Shown here: piece by piece, positions 22,960 to 36,807 of the stretch | How positions within the stretch are numbered: the first letter of the stretch is position 1 | How the letters are laid out: each line of letters starts with the position of its first letter | Assembly: GCA_014549065.1 (NCBI GenBank) | Contig: JACDOX010000009.1 | Coordinates: 11,165,188-11,229,187 of the forward strand | Source: Cardinalis cardinalis | Taxonomy: Eukaryota; Chordata; Aves; Passeriformes; Cardinalidae | DNA: 64,000 nt | Direction of reading: 5' to 3' | Notes under the pieces: model-generated | What the model saw: the letters and a program-made list of their open reading frames with translations, nothing else | The model's database searches: none | What the model was told of the DNA's origin: nothing | Translations under genes and position numbers: made by a program

Positions 22960-25900
22960 AGTCAATGAGTTTTGTGATAGAATGGCAAAAGTGTCAGGAA
23001 CCATTTTGAAAAATAGGAGTAGTGGAAGGTGAAGCAATATTTCTCTGAAAGATGTCTTGGGAAAGAAAATAAGTAAAAGCCTTCAGAATCAAAGAATGCT
23101 CCCTGATAATTCTCAAACTATTCAAAAAGTAGTATCTCATTGAGGCATCTACTGCAGAACACCCATGATGTTGTATGTTTGTTAGTCTTCACAGAGGTGG
23201 TAAACTCTTAGTTGTGTACATCTGTAAGTTATAGAATGCTTTAAGGATCTTTGATCTGTTGTGTATTTCCACAGCATCTATCAAAATGGAGTCTTGCTTC
23301 AAGCCTGGGTCTACAAATAATGACAAGAGCCAATCTATAGCTATGCCTGTGGTCACTGATTCCTAGTTTTTCATTAGCACATCACAAACTGAAAGGTTTC
23401 ACTTCCATATAATTCACAAAGACTGTAAGTGATTTTTAAAAAATATTTACTTACAGCTTTCTCTTCTCATGCAGACTGAAACAATGTGCAATATGTTTGC
23501 TTTCTAGTTATTCTAATAATTCTGCAAAGCTTTTTGCTTTAGACAATTTTTTATCAGTGATAGTGTTTTTGTCTTGTTCAGTGTGCTTCTTTAAGTGGTA
23601 TACAGATGCATAATATTTGCCTTTCACTGAAAATCATCCCCATCATCTATGGAGTATAACTCTTAGAAAATGTGTGCTCTTTTTGCTATGTTGGGACTGA
23701 CCCAGGCACACACTGCAATATTTAAAATTGGAAAGGAGATAGACCTTCTTGACAGATGCTGGTTTCCAAGCCATAAGAAATTAACAGATCAAACTGTGTA
23801 GTATTCTCTGCACTGCAGAGTTCATTCCTTACATGATGATATTCATCACCCACCCTCTTCCTTCCTCCACCAACTCTCTGAAGATTCACACTATATCCAT
23901 TTCCAGCACTGCTCTCAGATTCCCCAGGCAAATGCCAATCAAAGCTTCCTTTGTTGGTGATATGTACATTCCTTCATGAGCTATAAAGGGTAAGTATGTC
24001 CCAACTTTCTTCAGGCTATCATAGGCACGTGCAGTATTATTGTCCCATAGTTTATCTTACCATACCCTAGAGAAATCTCATCATCCTGTTTTCTTTATAT
24101 GGGCTACAGATGTCTTAGCCAAGCTTCCTCACCACTGAGTCACCGACCAGGATTGTTTACGTCTTCATAATGAGTCACCTTCACAATTTGGCTCATGGTC
24201 AATACTTGTGCTGACAGCTTCAGCCAGTCTCTGCTTTGTCTCATTCTCCTTCATCTTGTCAGTTGTACCTGTTGGGAGTAAGAACACAAAATGGCTCCCT
24301 CCTACCTTCCCTTTTTTTTTATGTGTGCCCCTTCATGTTCACTGATGTCACTTTCTATCTCTAGATTGACTGCTGCTCCAAAACTTTTACTTTCATGCTG
24401 TTCCAAGTTCCTGTGCCACAGGAAGTCCAATTCAAAATTCCTTTTTTGCATCCAAGAATATCAGTTGATGTGCAAAATCTTTATGTGCCATATCTTTGGT
24501 CACGTGTCAAACTGCATTCAATAGCTGTCTTTCATCCTCTTCATTTATAAGTAGAGATATTGTGAATATTGCAAATATCTGTGATGCTTTAGAAGTCACG
24601 TTACGTTTTTCCATATGATATCTTTTCACTTACTGGATTGTGTAAATGACTAAGTATTCTGATGGCCCAAGAACTTTTCTTTTTGCACTATCCATTGCCT
24701 TTGAGATTCATTTTAAGAACGTTCTGTATTTATTAATTCTTTTCTTTTCTAATCACTATGTTTAGTATGTCCACTCAGCACCGAACTCCCCTTTAGATAA
24801 AAAGTCCCTGAAATCAGGGGTTGGCTGGGCTCCCAGACTTAGTCAGTCTCATTTTCTATTTCACCTTCAGGGCATCATGTGCTACTTTAGAGCTATTGTA
24901 GATACATTTCCAGAATAGCACAGAAATTTTAATATTTTCATTGTATCATTATTTTCTAAATTTACACTGCAAATATGTTTTTATACTACTTCTTGTCTTA
25001 AAAAAAATAATAAAGTACTTGTTAAGTTCCCTTTAGGAATCTTTCACAATTCCAGTTAAGAACTCACAAGTTGCATTTACTTTACTGCATAAAAAAACCT
25101 TACAGCAACTGAATTGGGGTGAGAGGTAAAATACTGCCATGAATTAGAACAGGCTAAGAAACCAAAAACAAAGAGTCAGAATTAATAATCAGTTTTCAGG
25201 GAAAAGGTTAAGAGGAAGGTGACCAGAACTGAAACCAGTTTGCCAGGTTGGGGGTGGGAAGGTTGGGGTGGATGATGGTGGAGAATGTAAAGATGTGAAT
25301 AAAAACATTATTGTGTTTCATTATTATTACCAGTATAAATAAATCATACCTAAGCTTTTTGCAACTTAATCCATGGAAATGTCACTCCAAAAAGTCCTTT
25401 AGGGATTCGGCTAACATCCAACATCAATCCTATTTTCATTCAAAACCACNCCTTTTGTGGATAGAAACATGGCCTTATCTTGTTTTTAAATACCAAAGTG
25501 GTTGTGCAAAGGGCAGAATATCTTTGAAGAGCTCCAGATTCTGTGTATACAATGAGCCACCTTTACCTTCACCTTTAGACTATCTATGTCTTGTATACAA
25601 GACACAGATACTCTAAAACATAAATGAATTCTTTAATTCTTCAAGTTTATTTATTGATCTCACCTACAGTTTCTTTGACATGCTAGCTTTAATCAGACCC
25701 ACCTATCCAGCCAGAAAAAGGGGTTTGTGTCCTTTAGCACCAGTTCAGATTAATGGCAAGCCCTATTATCCTGTTTATTTTTAAATCAATCTGGATAAAC
25801 AAATCCTTCCATTTGTCATTATTGTTTCTCTTTCTGTAATTAATCCTCTGAGAAGTTACAAATTAAACAGCACTTGCTCAGCCAAAATGGAAACTTCATA

Positions 25901-28360
25901 TAGTAGTTTCTTTCATAAAGCACAAATCAAATATAAATCCACATTTTTTGAATATGGAAATACTTGTAGTGATGAAAGTTATACTTAGCACATGTGGAAT
26001 GTGTGCTTCATTTTTTTAAATAACAGTGATGCCAGTGAACTTCAAGATGATGAAGTTTAATGGGCCCTGGAACCTGCTCAGATCCAGCTGCCTCAATCCA
26101 AATGCTAATGTTGAACTGTAAGCAGGAAAACTCAGAGTCTGAAAGACTCATTGCCCTGGTGGGAAATGCTGTTTGTGCCAGTAAGAGGAGCTGCTGGCTG
26201 GTTTATGTGATTGAAGGATTAAGAACATTGGCCCACATGAGGTGCATCTTCCTTGCAGACAGGATTCCACTATGAAGCTCTCCCTGATATTATGACCATT
26301 TTTAGATGAGGCCAAGAATAGTGCTGTTTGTATTACTTGGGATGCCTGAGATATTAATAAAGAAAGCAAATAGACACTGTTCTGGATTCCAGAGGTGAAG
26401 AATGATGTAATAATAATTTTTTGTTTTCAGATGCTAGACCTAATTTTGGTGCTTTTCCATGTGTGATTTTGGGTAAGAGACCTAAAGCTGAAGCCAACTA
26501 GCTGTTTGTACACTCTGACAGACATGACCATAAACAAAGCAGACTCATTATGGGTGTGACAGGGCCAAATCCCAAATTCTGGAGGTTTTCTATTAAGCTG
26601 TCATTCAGTAATGCACTCCTGCCTTAAAAGAACTCTCAACAACCAACAAACAGCAACAAAAAATTCTATTCAGATTGAGGAAAACCCAATTTATCCTGGA
26701 CTTGGCTACTCAGACAGTATAGGACAAGATAGTCTGATTCTTGCAGTTTAGTCAACTGTTATGCTATCCGTCAAAATCTGGGATGATACGTGACCAAAAT
26801 ATGGAACATCTGTATATTGTTGAGAGCCTCAGCATAATTTTTAATTAGAAGATGTGTTTTGAATGTTTTCTCACTGCTAAATAAACCAGACATTTTAAAA
26901 ACACAAACCCCAAATTATTTATGGGCAAACCAATGAAATCCCCATTCCAAAACCACAACTACCCCAGCCATGAATGGTGACCTCACCTCTGCTGCTACAA
27001 CTAATAGGAAAACTGATGCACTACTTAAACTGGGCATAACTAAGAACATAAGATTTGTTCTAGTGGATTTTTCAATTATTTTGCTAGATTTCTGCCAGGG
27101 AGAAAGATGCTCATCCTGATTCTATCATTGGGTCTAGTAAACAGTGCAATGTCTAAATAAAGCATATGTTAGCATGAAGCCCAATGCATAAAAATTGAGA
27201 TAAGGTAAAAATGGAGAAAGTAGTGTGCAAAACTGAAACAAAGGGCCAGGAGGGAATTAGCATCATGAATAATTTCACAAGGGATTGATTTTGTTTACTA
27301 TTTTGATTTATGCACTGGGTCCAGAACATGGGAGTGCACTGCTGGCAATCTGAAAAAGCATACATAACCATACAAGAGGATAAGAAAACCCACTGAAAGA
27401 ACTGAATATTTGTGAATTTAAATGACACACACAGCAGTGAAAATATCAAGACTTGGATTTAAGGCTAAGAACTAAAATTTTCATTTCAAAAAGATTCAGA
27501 AAAGTTGCTTTGGAATCATGAGAAAACTGCAGGAGTCTACAAGAGCAATGTTTTTTAAGATGACACTAGAGGAAAAGTAGCAAATTCTTAGCATCCAATT
27601 GTGCAAGGTTTAGGAGGCCTCATCTGCAAAACTACATAGAGCTTTTCTTCAAGGAAAATGAATTTATCACTAGCACAGGTATGAAATAACTTACTAGGAT
27701 AGCCAGAGGACTTAATAACCTACCACTGGAGCAGCTTTATAAAACTCATTGGGGCTGTCAAATAAATATTAGGAAAGTAGAATAGTTATCTAAGCCAACA
27801 GACAGGACTGGCACAATAATAAGACAGCAGGCACTGGTCAGAAATTAATTCAGGCTGGAAACTGAAAGAGGGTGTCTAGCCATTGTAGCAATAACTTCTG
27901 AAGGATGAACCGCTCCAGAGTAAAGAGGCAAAATTCATAAAAACACTTTACAATCTATGAAAATACCAAATATTTCATTAAGAAAACTTGAACAGGCAAC
28001 TCTAGACTTTGTTTGCATTCCTTTGTTTCTGTTTGATGAATTCATCTGGAAGGATAAATGCCCAGCTGGACACAACTCTTGGTTCTAGAAGCTCATCAAT
28101 TTCTCTGAGAAGACCTACATCACACAACCAGCTTTTTCATTATGACAGAGAAGTCATCTGTAAATTAGAGGCAGGAATTAAAGAATATATAGGCTGACCA
28201 TTTTCAATGGGATATGTATGCACACTTACGCAGGAAAGGATGCCATTTTGCCATCTAACCTAGCTAAAATTCCATTACCTGGCAGCTAAAATCTGAGGAC
28301 CAAAATTGGTCTCAGGCTGTTTGAAATAGTGCTTGACATGTCAGAAATTAAGGTGAACTC
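22960..28360. other. Unique non-coding sequence
   Basis: No gene is recognised. An exon-like stretch with an acceptor at 26026 and an AATAAA at 26356-26361 could be the terminal exon of a non-coding transcript, but this is weak. Near 25.25 kb there is a G-rich patch with three runs of three or more guanines. Confidence 0.6.
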
Positions 28361-28363
28361 AAT

Positions 28364-28560
28364 AATCACAGAATACGCTGTGTTGGAAGGGACCCATCAG
28401 GATCATTGAGTCCAGCTCCTGGCTCTGCAGAGGAGATCCCAAGAATCACTCCATGTGCTGTTTCCTCGAGTCTTGTCACTGGTCACAAGAGACAAGACAT
28501 CAGCGCCTGCCCCTCCCATTGCCCTCATAAGGATGTTGAAAATCCCAGTGAGATTTCAAT
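28364..28560 (-). mobile_element. CR1 LINE, 3' end with internal deletion
   Basis: A minus-strand CR1 fragment recognisable by AATCACAGAATACGCTGTGT, GTTGGAAGGGACCCATCAGG, GAGTCCAGCTCCTGGCTCTG and AGAATCACTCCATGTGCTG. The sequence then jumps to CTTGTCACTGGTCACAAGAG, so the usual middle part of the 3' region is deleted. It resembles the copies at 18.3 and 36.8 kb, suggesting the same CR1 subfamily. Confidence 0.9.
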
Positions 28561-31500
28561 AAAGAGTCATACTGAAAAACTGTTTAGTTAAGGGCGCAAC
28601 TTTTTGTTTTATATACTCTTTGTCTCCTTNAAAGATTCTGAAGACTCTTAGTAAGCTAATATTAGTTTTCTACTTACACTGACAAACACGATTTATAGGA
28701 ATCCATATAAATGAATTTGGCTATAGATAAGCAGACTTACAGAAGAGTGTTCTAGAGGCATTTTCTTCCAAGTTTACTTGATTCTGCATGGTGGGATGTA
28801 TGCAAGAAATCTCTTTGAAGAAAACATACCATAGCAGCCATCATCTCTACTGAAGAATATTGTTTAATACAAAAAGATGCAAAAAAGTCAACCAGGATAC
28901 AATGACGTTTAAAACAGATTGCATCAATGACACAAACCATAACACAANTCCATTTTCTTAACACTGTTAAAACAGGGAAGAAACTCTTTTTCATTCCATA
29001 CATTTTAACATTTTTCTGTGTCTAATTAATTCATTAAATTTAAGCAATAGGTTCTGGCTGAAAGTTCTATATTTTCATTTGAACTCCTGAAGAAATTCAT
29101 CACAGAAGACCCCTTAGATCTTACTTCACTAAATTCAAGCAAAGTCAAGATTCCTTCATAACCCACAATTCCTTCATATGCAGTGAATCAAAAACGTAAA
29201 CACTGGCTTGTTTCTGATCTTCTGATCTAAATTTTGTCCAACATGCTCAGATCATTCATTCAAAAAAAACTATGCTCAGTAACTGTTCAAAAAGCGGATT
29301 AAATCCTTTAACACATTATTACTGCACTGCCTCAATAAGCCCTTAGTTTACCAAAAAGGATATTTACTGTAAATATGGTACTAGAACCAGCTGCATCACA
29401 TTTATGCAAAAAGAAACCATACTGAATTGTTTAGAAAAAGAGGCATAATATAGTGGCGATTGCTTTCCCTTATACTTCTGAATTAAGAGTTTGAAATACT
29501 ATGCTTGAAGTCCCATAAAGCTTGGTATGTCTTGGGAGCAGCGCTCCTTGCTTAATTTGGGCCAGGCTCCTTTTTCCACTTTGAAGGAACAAAATGAGAC
29601 TTTAATATTTCCAGGAGCCTCTAGGTAGTTGCAAACTGAGAGTTCTAAAATATTCACATGGGCAGAGCTCAGCCCATAGTATAAAGCATATTTTAGGGAG
29701 ACTGCCTTGTAAACCAAGGTTGGACCATCTCTCCTCCTACTCANGCAGAAATAAAACCAAATCATTTTATTCCCCTCTCTCACTGCCTCCTGTGCAAATT
29801 TTTATGTTTTTATATGCATTTATATGTAATTATGAGACCCTTCTTGATTTAATAGCATGCAAGTGTATTGTAGTTGTGATCCTTTAGGGATATCCATGGC
29901 TCAAAACATGTCAAAATAGGCAAGTCTTTGGAAAACACAGTAAAAGAAAACTAGAGTGCAAAGAGTAAGTTTCATCATAAGCATTTCAGAACTGTGTAGT
30001 ATTTAGGTTCAAGAGGGGCTTTTGTACAAAAGAAATAAAATCCAGCCCTCTTCCTCACTAACCCCAAAAAGTAATAGGATTTCGAATCCCAGCAATTTCA
30101 GACATTCGTGCCATGCAGAACTATGTTGCTCAGGGCTTTTAGCCAGGAAATACTGCAAATGCGTCCTCACGTTAAAAGGTGCATGCAACCCAATCATGCT
30201 ACAGCTTTATTTTGAATGCTTGCACTTGGCAATATCTCTGANTGAAGACGTCCTGTATTTTTTGGCTTCTGGATAGTTTGTACTAGAAAAGCATTTTGGC
30301 ACAATTGGCATCTACTGTTTGACCTCTTAAAAGAGCATGGAAATAAAATCCCTTTAATTGGTNTTAGGTATGCACGTCTTGAAAAGTTTAAGAATAATTT
30401 TTATACCATGAACTAAATATATAGCCTTAACTAACTTCCTCTCCTGCTAGGATGTTCTTTCTAGATCAAAGATGAGGATTCAGAAAGAATGCAATGAAAT
30501 TGCATCAGAAAAAATAGCTTACTGTTTGGCATTGCTATGCAGAGGTTAAAGACATGTCTACATGGCAGCCAAGAAGTGTGATTTAAAGCTTGTTTGAGGA
30601 TGTGTGCACAAGCTGCAACTAGCTGGCCCAGTGATGATAAACATATAGCCTTAACAGAGCAAAGTATGGACTGAAAACTTCATCTGAAAATTTGTGCAAA
30701 TATTTAGGTGGTTAAACTGCACTGAACTCCAAGCTGCCACAGCTGACATTTTATTTGTAGGATTTAAATTTCTATCTAGTNATAATGAAAAAAAATTCTG
30801 ACAAGATTTTCTTTTAAGTATTTTGTGAATTCAAACAGTGGAAATGAAATGGGGAGTGGGAAATGAGAGTACGACTGGACCTTTTCATCTGAAACTCCAT
30901 TTCATCAATAAAACTATACTGCTTAATTTCTGGGATATTTATGCTTCCAGCAAAATCTCAACTTTCTATGATTCTTGTTGCAATCACTGAGAGTTATTCA
31001 AAAAGTGTTTCTGAACTACAGTTTTCCAGAGGAAATTTCAGAAAATAATCCAGACGTGCTCTTCCTTAGTTGACTGAATCCATAGCCTGAAAAACAACCT
31101 TGAAAACCTGGAATAATAGTGCCTGCTTGCTTCAACAGACCCACCCATGATTGTGTGCTTTAATTTTTCAACAAGATTTGGAGGTAGGGCCTGAGGAAAC
31201 CCATAAAAATGTTTGTTTTGGCTTTCTGGCAGATTTCCCCAGCTCAAGTGCATGAAAAGCACTGAGGATGCAAGATCCTGCTAAGTTTCCATAGAGTGCC
31301 TGACTTGAACACCACAGAACATTCTGTACATCCTGAAGCCGAGGATCACATTGCTGTGCTCACTCTGGGGACAGCAACAAGCAGCAGCAACAGCAGGTCA
31401 TCAACTGGAAACTGGAAACCTGCCATCTTCTAATTAGTTGGTCCCTCCTTCATGATAATCCTATTTAAAATCCTATAAAATGCAAGGTCACGTTTGCTGC

Positions 31501-32200
31501 ACAAGCTCAGATAATGTCAAGCCAAATTTTTAATCACATCATTAGCCAGAAACACCTTTGTAGATGGAATAAATACCACGTCCTCATTAAAATTAGGCAA
31601 TATAATACATGGCCAGGTTCTGTTCTTTCCTATTCTTAATCATTGTCCAGATGAACACAAATGTTTCATAACTGAACCGATTTGTTTTAGCTAAAGTCAA
31701 CAGCTTTTAACAACACTTGAATAACTTGGTTTTGGTCTCAAATTCTAATCTTTCAGATAGAAGAACCAAAATCTCATTCTTCTTTCACTCTCTGCAAAGG
31801 TATTTTTAACTACTCTAGTTTTTAGTGATTCCAAACAAACTCCTGCATAAGNAGTTACANNATACATTTTAAAAGCAAATAATTCCACCTCACACAAAAT
31901 GTACACAAGACCTTAAAGCAGAGGATATCAAAAGCATGAAAGTCTTATCACCATTTCAGATTGTTGCAAAACTATGAAAGACACAGCAAATGTGTGACTT
32001 AGTGGAACAGTAAAATCAGTTACTGAATCAGGAGATGAACACTGGTCTTCTGACTCCTAATCCAATAGCATGGAGGAAAATTATGTCATCTGGATCTAAA
32101 AGGAAGATTTCTCATATCTGGTCTCTTCCCTACCTTCCCTACCTTCCACACTTCCACCATCATATCATGTTGCTACTTGTTCAGGATGCTGGATGGAAAT
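28561..32200. other. Unique non-coding sequence
   Basis: No gene or transposon is recognised. Isolated N calls become frequent from here onward. Open frames are short and without motifs. Confidence 0.6.
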
Positions 32201-32208
32201 CTCTGCCA

Positions 32209-32517
32209 TAAAAAAAAAGAAAAGAGAGAAAAGAAGANNNNNNNNNNNNNNNNNNNNNNNNNNNNNNNNNNNNNNNNNNNNNNNNNNNNNNNNNNNNNNN
32301 NNNNNNNNNNNNNNNNNNNNNNNNNNNNNNNNNNNNNNNNNNNNNNNNNNNNNNNNNNNNNNNNNNNNNNNNNNNNNNNNNNNNNNNNNNNNNNNNNNNN
32401 NNNNNNNNNNNNNNNNNNNNNNAGAAAAGAAAAGAAAAGAAAAGAAAAGAAAAGAAAAGAAAAGAAAAGAAAAGAAAAGAAAAGAAAAGAAAAGAAAAGA
32501 AAAGAAAAGAAAAGAAA
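32209..32517. repeat. (GAAAA)n pentanucleotide microsatellite, interrupted by a gap
   Basis: To the right of the gap there are 19 clean units of the pentanucleotide (32423-32517), and to its left a shorter impure purine tract. Apparent long open frames across this region are artefacts of the repeat and of N bases. Confidence 0.95.
32238..32422. other. Assembly gap (185 N)
   Basis: An unbroken run of N lies inside the purine microsatellite. The gap was probably caused by the repeat; its true length may differ. Confidence 0.98.
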
Positions 32518-35400
32518 CCATTAGACTAGTTTAAACCCAAAAACTACTGTGGGTGGATTCATATTAATACAAATTAATAAGGTTCTTCTGTAGATATGCT
32601 GCACAATATTGTGTAATATAATATAATCCAAGTAATCTGAGCCTTTGCTACAGCTACTAAATCATTGCCAAAAAAGTGGGGGAAAACTGCCAACTTTATG
32701 TGCAAATTATGAAGTGTGTAGATTCACAAGATTCTGCCTTATTGACAGAGGTAAATTCTTTTTGAAAGAGACTGATTTAGATAGCCGATTTCTTTAAATG
32801 CATTTATTTTACCTTGCAGGCATCATCCATTTGGCCAGGAAATTAAATTTTCAGCCAGTGATCTTTTTCACAACACCTCTTAAAATTATANTTTTGTATG
32901 AAATGCAAGAAAACCTCTGTATGAATACACCCCAAGAAAAAGTTTACAATGCCTGACAATACCCCAAATATTTCAGTAGGTGCAGAGCATACAGGCCATT
33001 GGCATTGAGTCAAAACTCCAGGTCTCAGCTCACAGAACAGCACAGAGCTGTATGCAGAATTTGACAGGTCTGGGGCTTATACCTCAGGCAGACAGGCAAG
33101 CAGCCAACCTTTCAAGAACTACCTCAGGCTGCCGTAGATTTCCCAGCTCTCAGTCCGGACCTTTCGTCACCCAGTGGACCATCCCTCTTCTCCAGTGGTT
33201 TCTGTTCTAAGGGAATGTCTTGGGCAATTCCTCTCAACACTCTTCTCACTCTTTTAGGCTCACTCCTTAGTTCCACTCCTCTCCAGAGGCTACAGCTCTC
33301 CCTCATTCCCTGACTCTGGGAAAAAAATATGAGTTTGAGATTTCCCAGCTATACAACAGATTTCTTTTGCAAACTTACAACATTCAGACCTCTTTATCAA
33401 ACCAACTAGACTTTAACGATCATGACATGTAGCATCAGCATTGCCAGGGATGAACAGGATTACTAAACAGGGAAGAAAGGGAGCTTGTTACTTTTTCCTA
33501 ATGTGTTCTCTGATAGGGGCAAAATAGAAGCAGTTCTACACCTGGAAATGATCACATCAAGCTGCTCTCCTACCTCATTATCATCTCAACTCTGCACTCA
33601 GTTTGAAGGATATTTTTCACTGTACAGGCTGTGACTGTGAGAGGATCTTCTAAATTTTCTAATGGAAGCATTCTCTGGAACAAATTGACAGTCATTTTTC
33701 CAATGAAAAGTGACNAAATGGAATACACTCATGGAAAGTCATTCTAGTGAAGTTCTCCCCGCACCCCACCCCTTTTGCCATAAAACAGTAGAGTTTTGGT
33801 AAATGCTGTCAGTTGTTTATTTTAAATGTTCTCCACAAGCCACTTGTAAACCCAAGACATGGCTCAGATTTCAAAATTTTTGGGAAGTTTTTGGTATCTA
33901 TTTTCACATTTCTCATAAAAGCTTTTATGCTTGTATATGTTCTTCCTCTTATTTTTTATTATCAAGCAAAAGCAATGACATAAGAAATTATTCAAGATTC
34001 AGNTCATAACACCTTAAACACTTTTAAACCTAAAGAAAGGGAAAAAGAATAAAAACATTGACAAAGTGACAAAGCAGTGATAGCATGTTTCACCAGTCAG
34101 TTCTAACAGAGTTTTCACTTGTTCCACTGAGAAAAATACATTTACTCACCATCCTTTCTTGGTTTTAATACATTTGCCAAGAGGATTCTTTTCATACTAG
34201 AAAACCACCTTCTTTTTTCTTTTATAGTTTACTGTAAAAACACCTGTATTTAGTATCCTGAATTAGTCTGTGTGACTAGCAAGGAGCACTAGTCTTTTGA
34301 GAAGTGCTTGTTTGGTTGTTTGGGGGTTTTTGGGAGATTCCTAAAATTTGTCTTACTAACAAACATATGTGACATCTGAACTAATGCTGCTTATGTCACA
34401 TGGTGAACAGAAGCTGCTAGATAAATATAACAAGTCTAGTAATTTAAGCATGCCAGAACAATCCTGATAGCTGTANATAATTGGCATGTCCTGGACTGTG
34501 ACCATAATGTTTAATTCTCTCACCTTGCAAGCACAGGGATACACATCCAATTTGGAAATGGTCACTGTGCCCAGAATTTGTCTGGCAGTGCAAAAAACCC
34601 AAACCATGCTGGGGCAGATGTAGCAATTTAACAGTACAGCTGATCAATTCCCGCCATCCAGGAACATCTCCTTGACTTAGGAGTATGGATGTAGACAGTG
34701 AAGCCACACTGACCATTAATATTAAATGCATGACATCACACTTCTCTTTCTACAGAACACACTAGAGATGTTTCAGAGATACACCCTGTTGCATTACTAG
34801 AGCTCTGTTTTCTCTTTATTTAGTATATTCAGGGAGAAGGGCAAGTCAATTGTTGGAAAGGAAACAATAAAAAAAAGGAAGTAGAATTGAAAGGCAAGTT
34901 AAAGATGCCACTTTTCAGTTTTCTCCAGGTCTGGCCTGGAAAAGTTTATCTTTAGGATCATCTTTGTAGTCCTGTAGCACTTGAATGTCTTTGCTGCCTT
35001 TACAGCTATATATTAAACATAAAAGCACAAATATAATATACAGATTCCTCAGGCATTCTTTTGCAATGAAGGTCATGAGTTTTCTTAGCTATCTCTAAAA
35101 CTTATTTGATTTGAGATTATTATAGGACTTGGGTAAAAATACAGATTTTTCCTTTACAACAAGATAGATATAGAAAAAGTCATTTTTCTGGTTAACAAAA
35201 AAAAGAGTAAGGAAGAATTTAAACTTATGGTTACATCATTAGAAATCTATATTTCAGGGCTATGACCTTACAGCTGCAAAATATAGAACTAGTTTTATTT
35301 CACGAGTATTTGTCCAAACATTTTCTTTCATTTTGATCCAAATACTTTCACACCCACTGAGTTAGACTTTGACTTTCTGGTTCGAACAAACTAAAAATTT
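32518..35400. other. Unique non-coding sequence
   Basis: A CT-rich patch lies at 33.13-33.31 kb with no recognised family. No gene is identified apart from the weak minus-strand micro-exon candidate at 34.15 kb. Confidence 0.6.
34150..34196 (-). other. Candidate micro-exon, minus strand
   Basis: On the minus strand a TTTTCTAG acceptor precedes 47 bases ending in GGATG before a near-consensus donor GTGAGTAAA. The one open frame reads YEKNPLGKCIKTKKG and is closed by a stop directly before the acceptor and another directly after the donor, so it is open only across the putative exon. Short length makes chance likely. No protein family is recognised. Confidence 0.15.
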
Positions 35401-35404
35401 CAAT

Positions 35405-35500
35405 CAGGTCCTCAGCTACAGTAAATTGGTGCAGCTCAACAATGGGGCAAATCACTGACTTCAATGGAGCTACACCGATTAACACCGGGTGAGGATTGAA
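35405..35500. repeat. Old palindromic amniote repeat, both arms
   Basis: The left arm (TCAGGTCCTCAGC ... TTGGTGCAGCTC) and right arm (GAGCTACACCGATTAACACC ... GAGGATTGA) are approximate reverse complements, so the element folds into a long imperfect hairpin around ACTTCAATG. It is the same family as the half copy near 1.3 kb. Such hairpin repeats are dispersed in bird and turtle genomes; I do not assign a family name. Confidence 0.6.
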
Positions 35501-36807
35501 TCCTGATCAAATTGAAACTCAATTGGAATTGCTGTGCTTCACCTGGTGTTTATTCACACCTCACATCAAAACCATGCAAAGCTATGAATTTTGCATGATT
35601 CTGATCCAAAGCCACACACCATATATGCTTAAAATTGAGTTCAGGTCACTCAGGAGTTGCACAATGCTAAGCAAATCTTTTGATAAATATGGTTTGCGTT
35701 ACTAGTTTGTAACGAAACTCCACACCAGGTGACTTTTGTGTGGTCTGGTGTTTCATTGTGAACATTTTGCACTGCTCTAATGAAACATGATTTCCAAGAC
35801 AACTAGGGGATAAAAAAAGTTTCTATTCAGTGTTTTACCCACGAGTCCTGCAATATGCACACAAACCACGACCACAACATTAAACTCGTGATGACTAAAA
35901 TTTGAAACCTAATTCCCCATTAAAGCACTTAAATAATGTTGGTGTGGTCTTCTACGATGAACTGCAGCTCTCATTATTGGAAGAACTGCAAGTCAAATCA
36001 CTCTGCCTTAGCTCTTTACATAGTCTGGGGACTCATCGGAGTTTGTCAAGGTATTGAGACTAGCTTTTCAGAGTTTAGTTATCAAAAATACTTGAAAATG
36101 CAGGTGGCNATCTAGGGCTAGAACAGTGTAGATCTGGACTCTTTAGAAAAGGATAGATAAGACCCAGTGTGCAGAGCTCACTCAGTACTGGCCAAGAAGC
36201 AACAAGCTAACAGGAGCCCTTTATCTCTCTCTGGAGCTTTGGTGGCATTCACATCTCTGGGCATGTGAGATCACGAGCCTGGAACATAACTTTGCTTTAT
36301 CTAGACAAGCGTTTTGGTATATGCTCACACATTTATCACATGTTCCTAAGCCTGCTGTCTTGTCTTTTCCATGCAAGAAATGTGTATGACACATGCACAG
36401 CAGGACAGATGCCTCCAAGAAGCTTTGAACTTACTATATTTGCCCTGCACACATGATTTGTGCATGTGGGGTAGATTTGATACGCACAAGCAAAATGCAC
36501 ATCTGGGATTTCTGGATTGCTCTGCACAATAATTTNCAGGTAGAAAAAGAAGTTATAATGAGGAAAACTGTGACAAAGGACAGCCTTATGCTAGTGAGGC
36601 TTACAACATTGTTCACCACCGTTCAAAAGAAAAAAAACAAAGACAAGACAAAGGTGAGTATTTCTATCCAGATGACTCCATAATGTGGTGGGCAGTAATA
36701 AATCCCTTCAGGTGAAGTGAATATAGTATGTAGAGGCTGCCCCATGGTGATAATGTCTAAGATATAGGTTCCTACATGCTTGCCTGCCACAGTGAGCCTT
36801 TTGGAAT
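35501..36807. other. Unique non-coding sequence, partly conserved-looking
   Basis: From 35.7 to 36.06 kb the sequence is free of repeats, with ordinary base composition resembling a conserved non-coding element. No gene is seen. Confidence 0.4.

Noticed and set aside
32165..32534. Three open frames of more than 110 codons
   Set aside because: They run through the N gap and the GAAAA array and translate only to Lys/Glu/Arg or Phe/Ser/Leu repeats.
33130..33310. CT-rich patch as a retroviral LTR or polypyrimidine element
   Set aside because: No terminal motifs, duplications or family resemblance.
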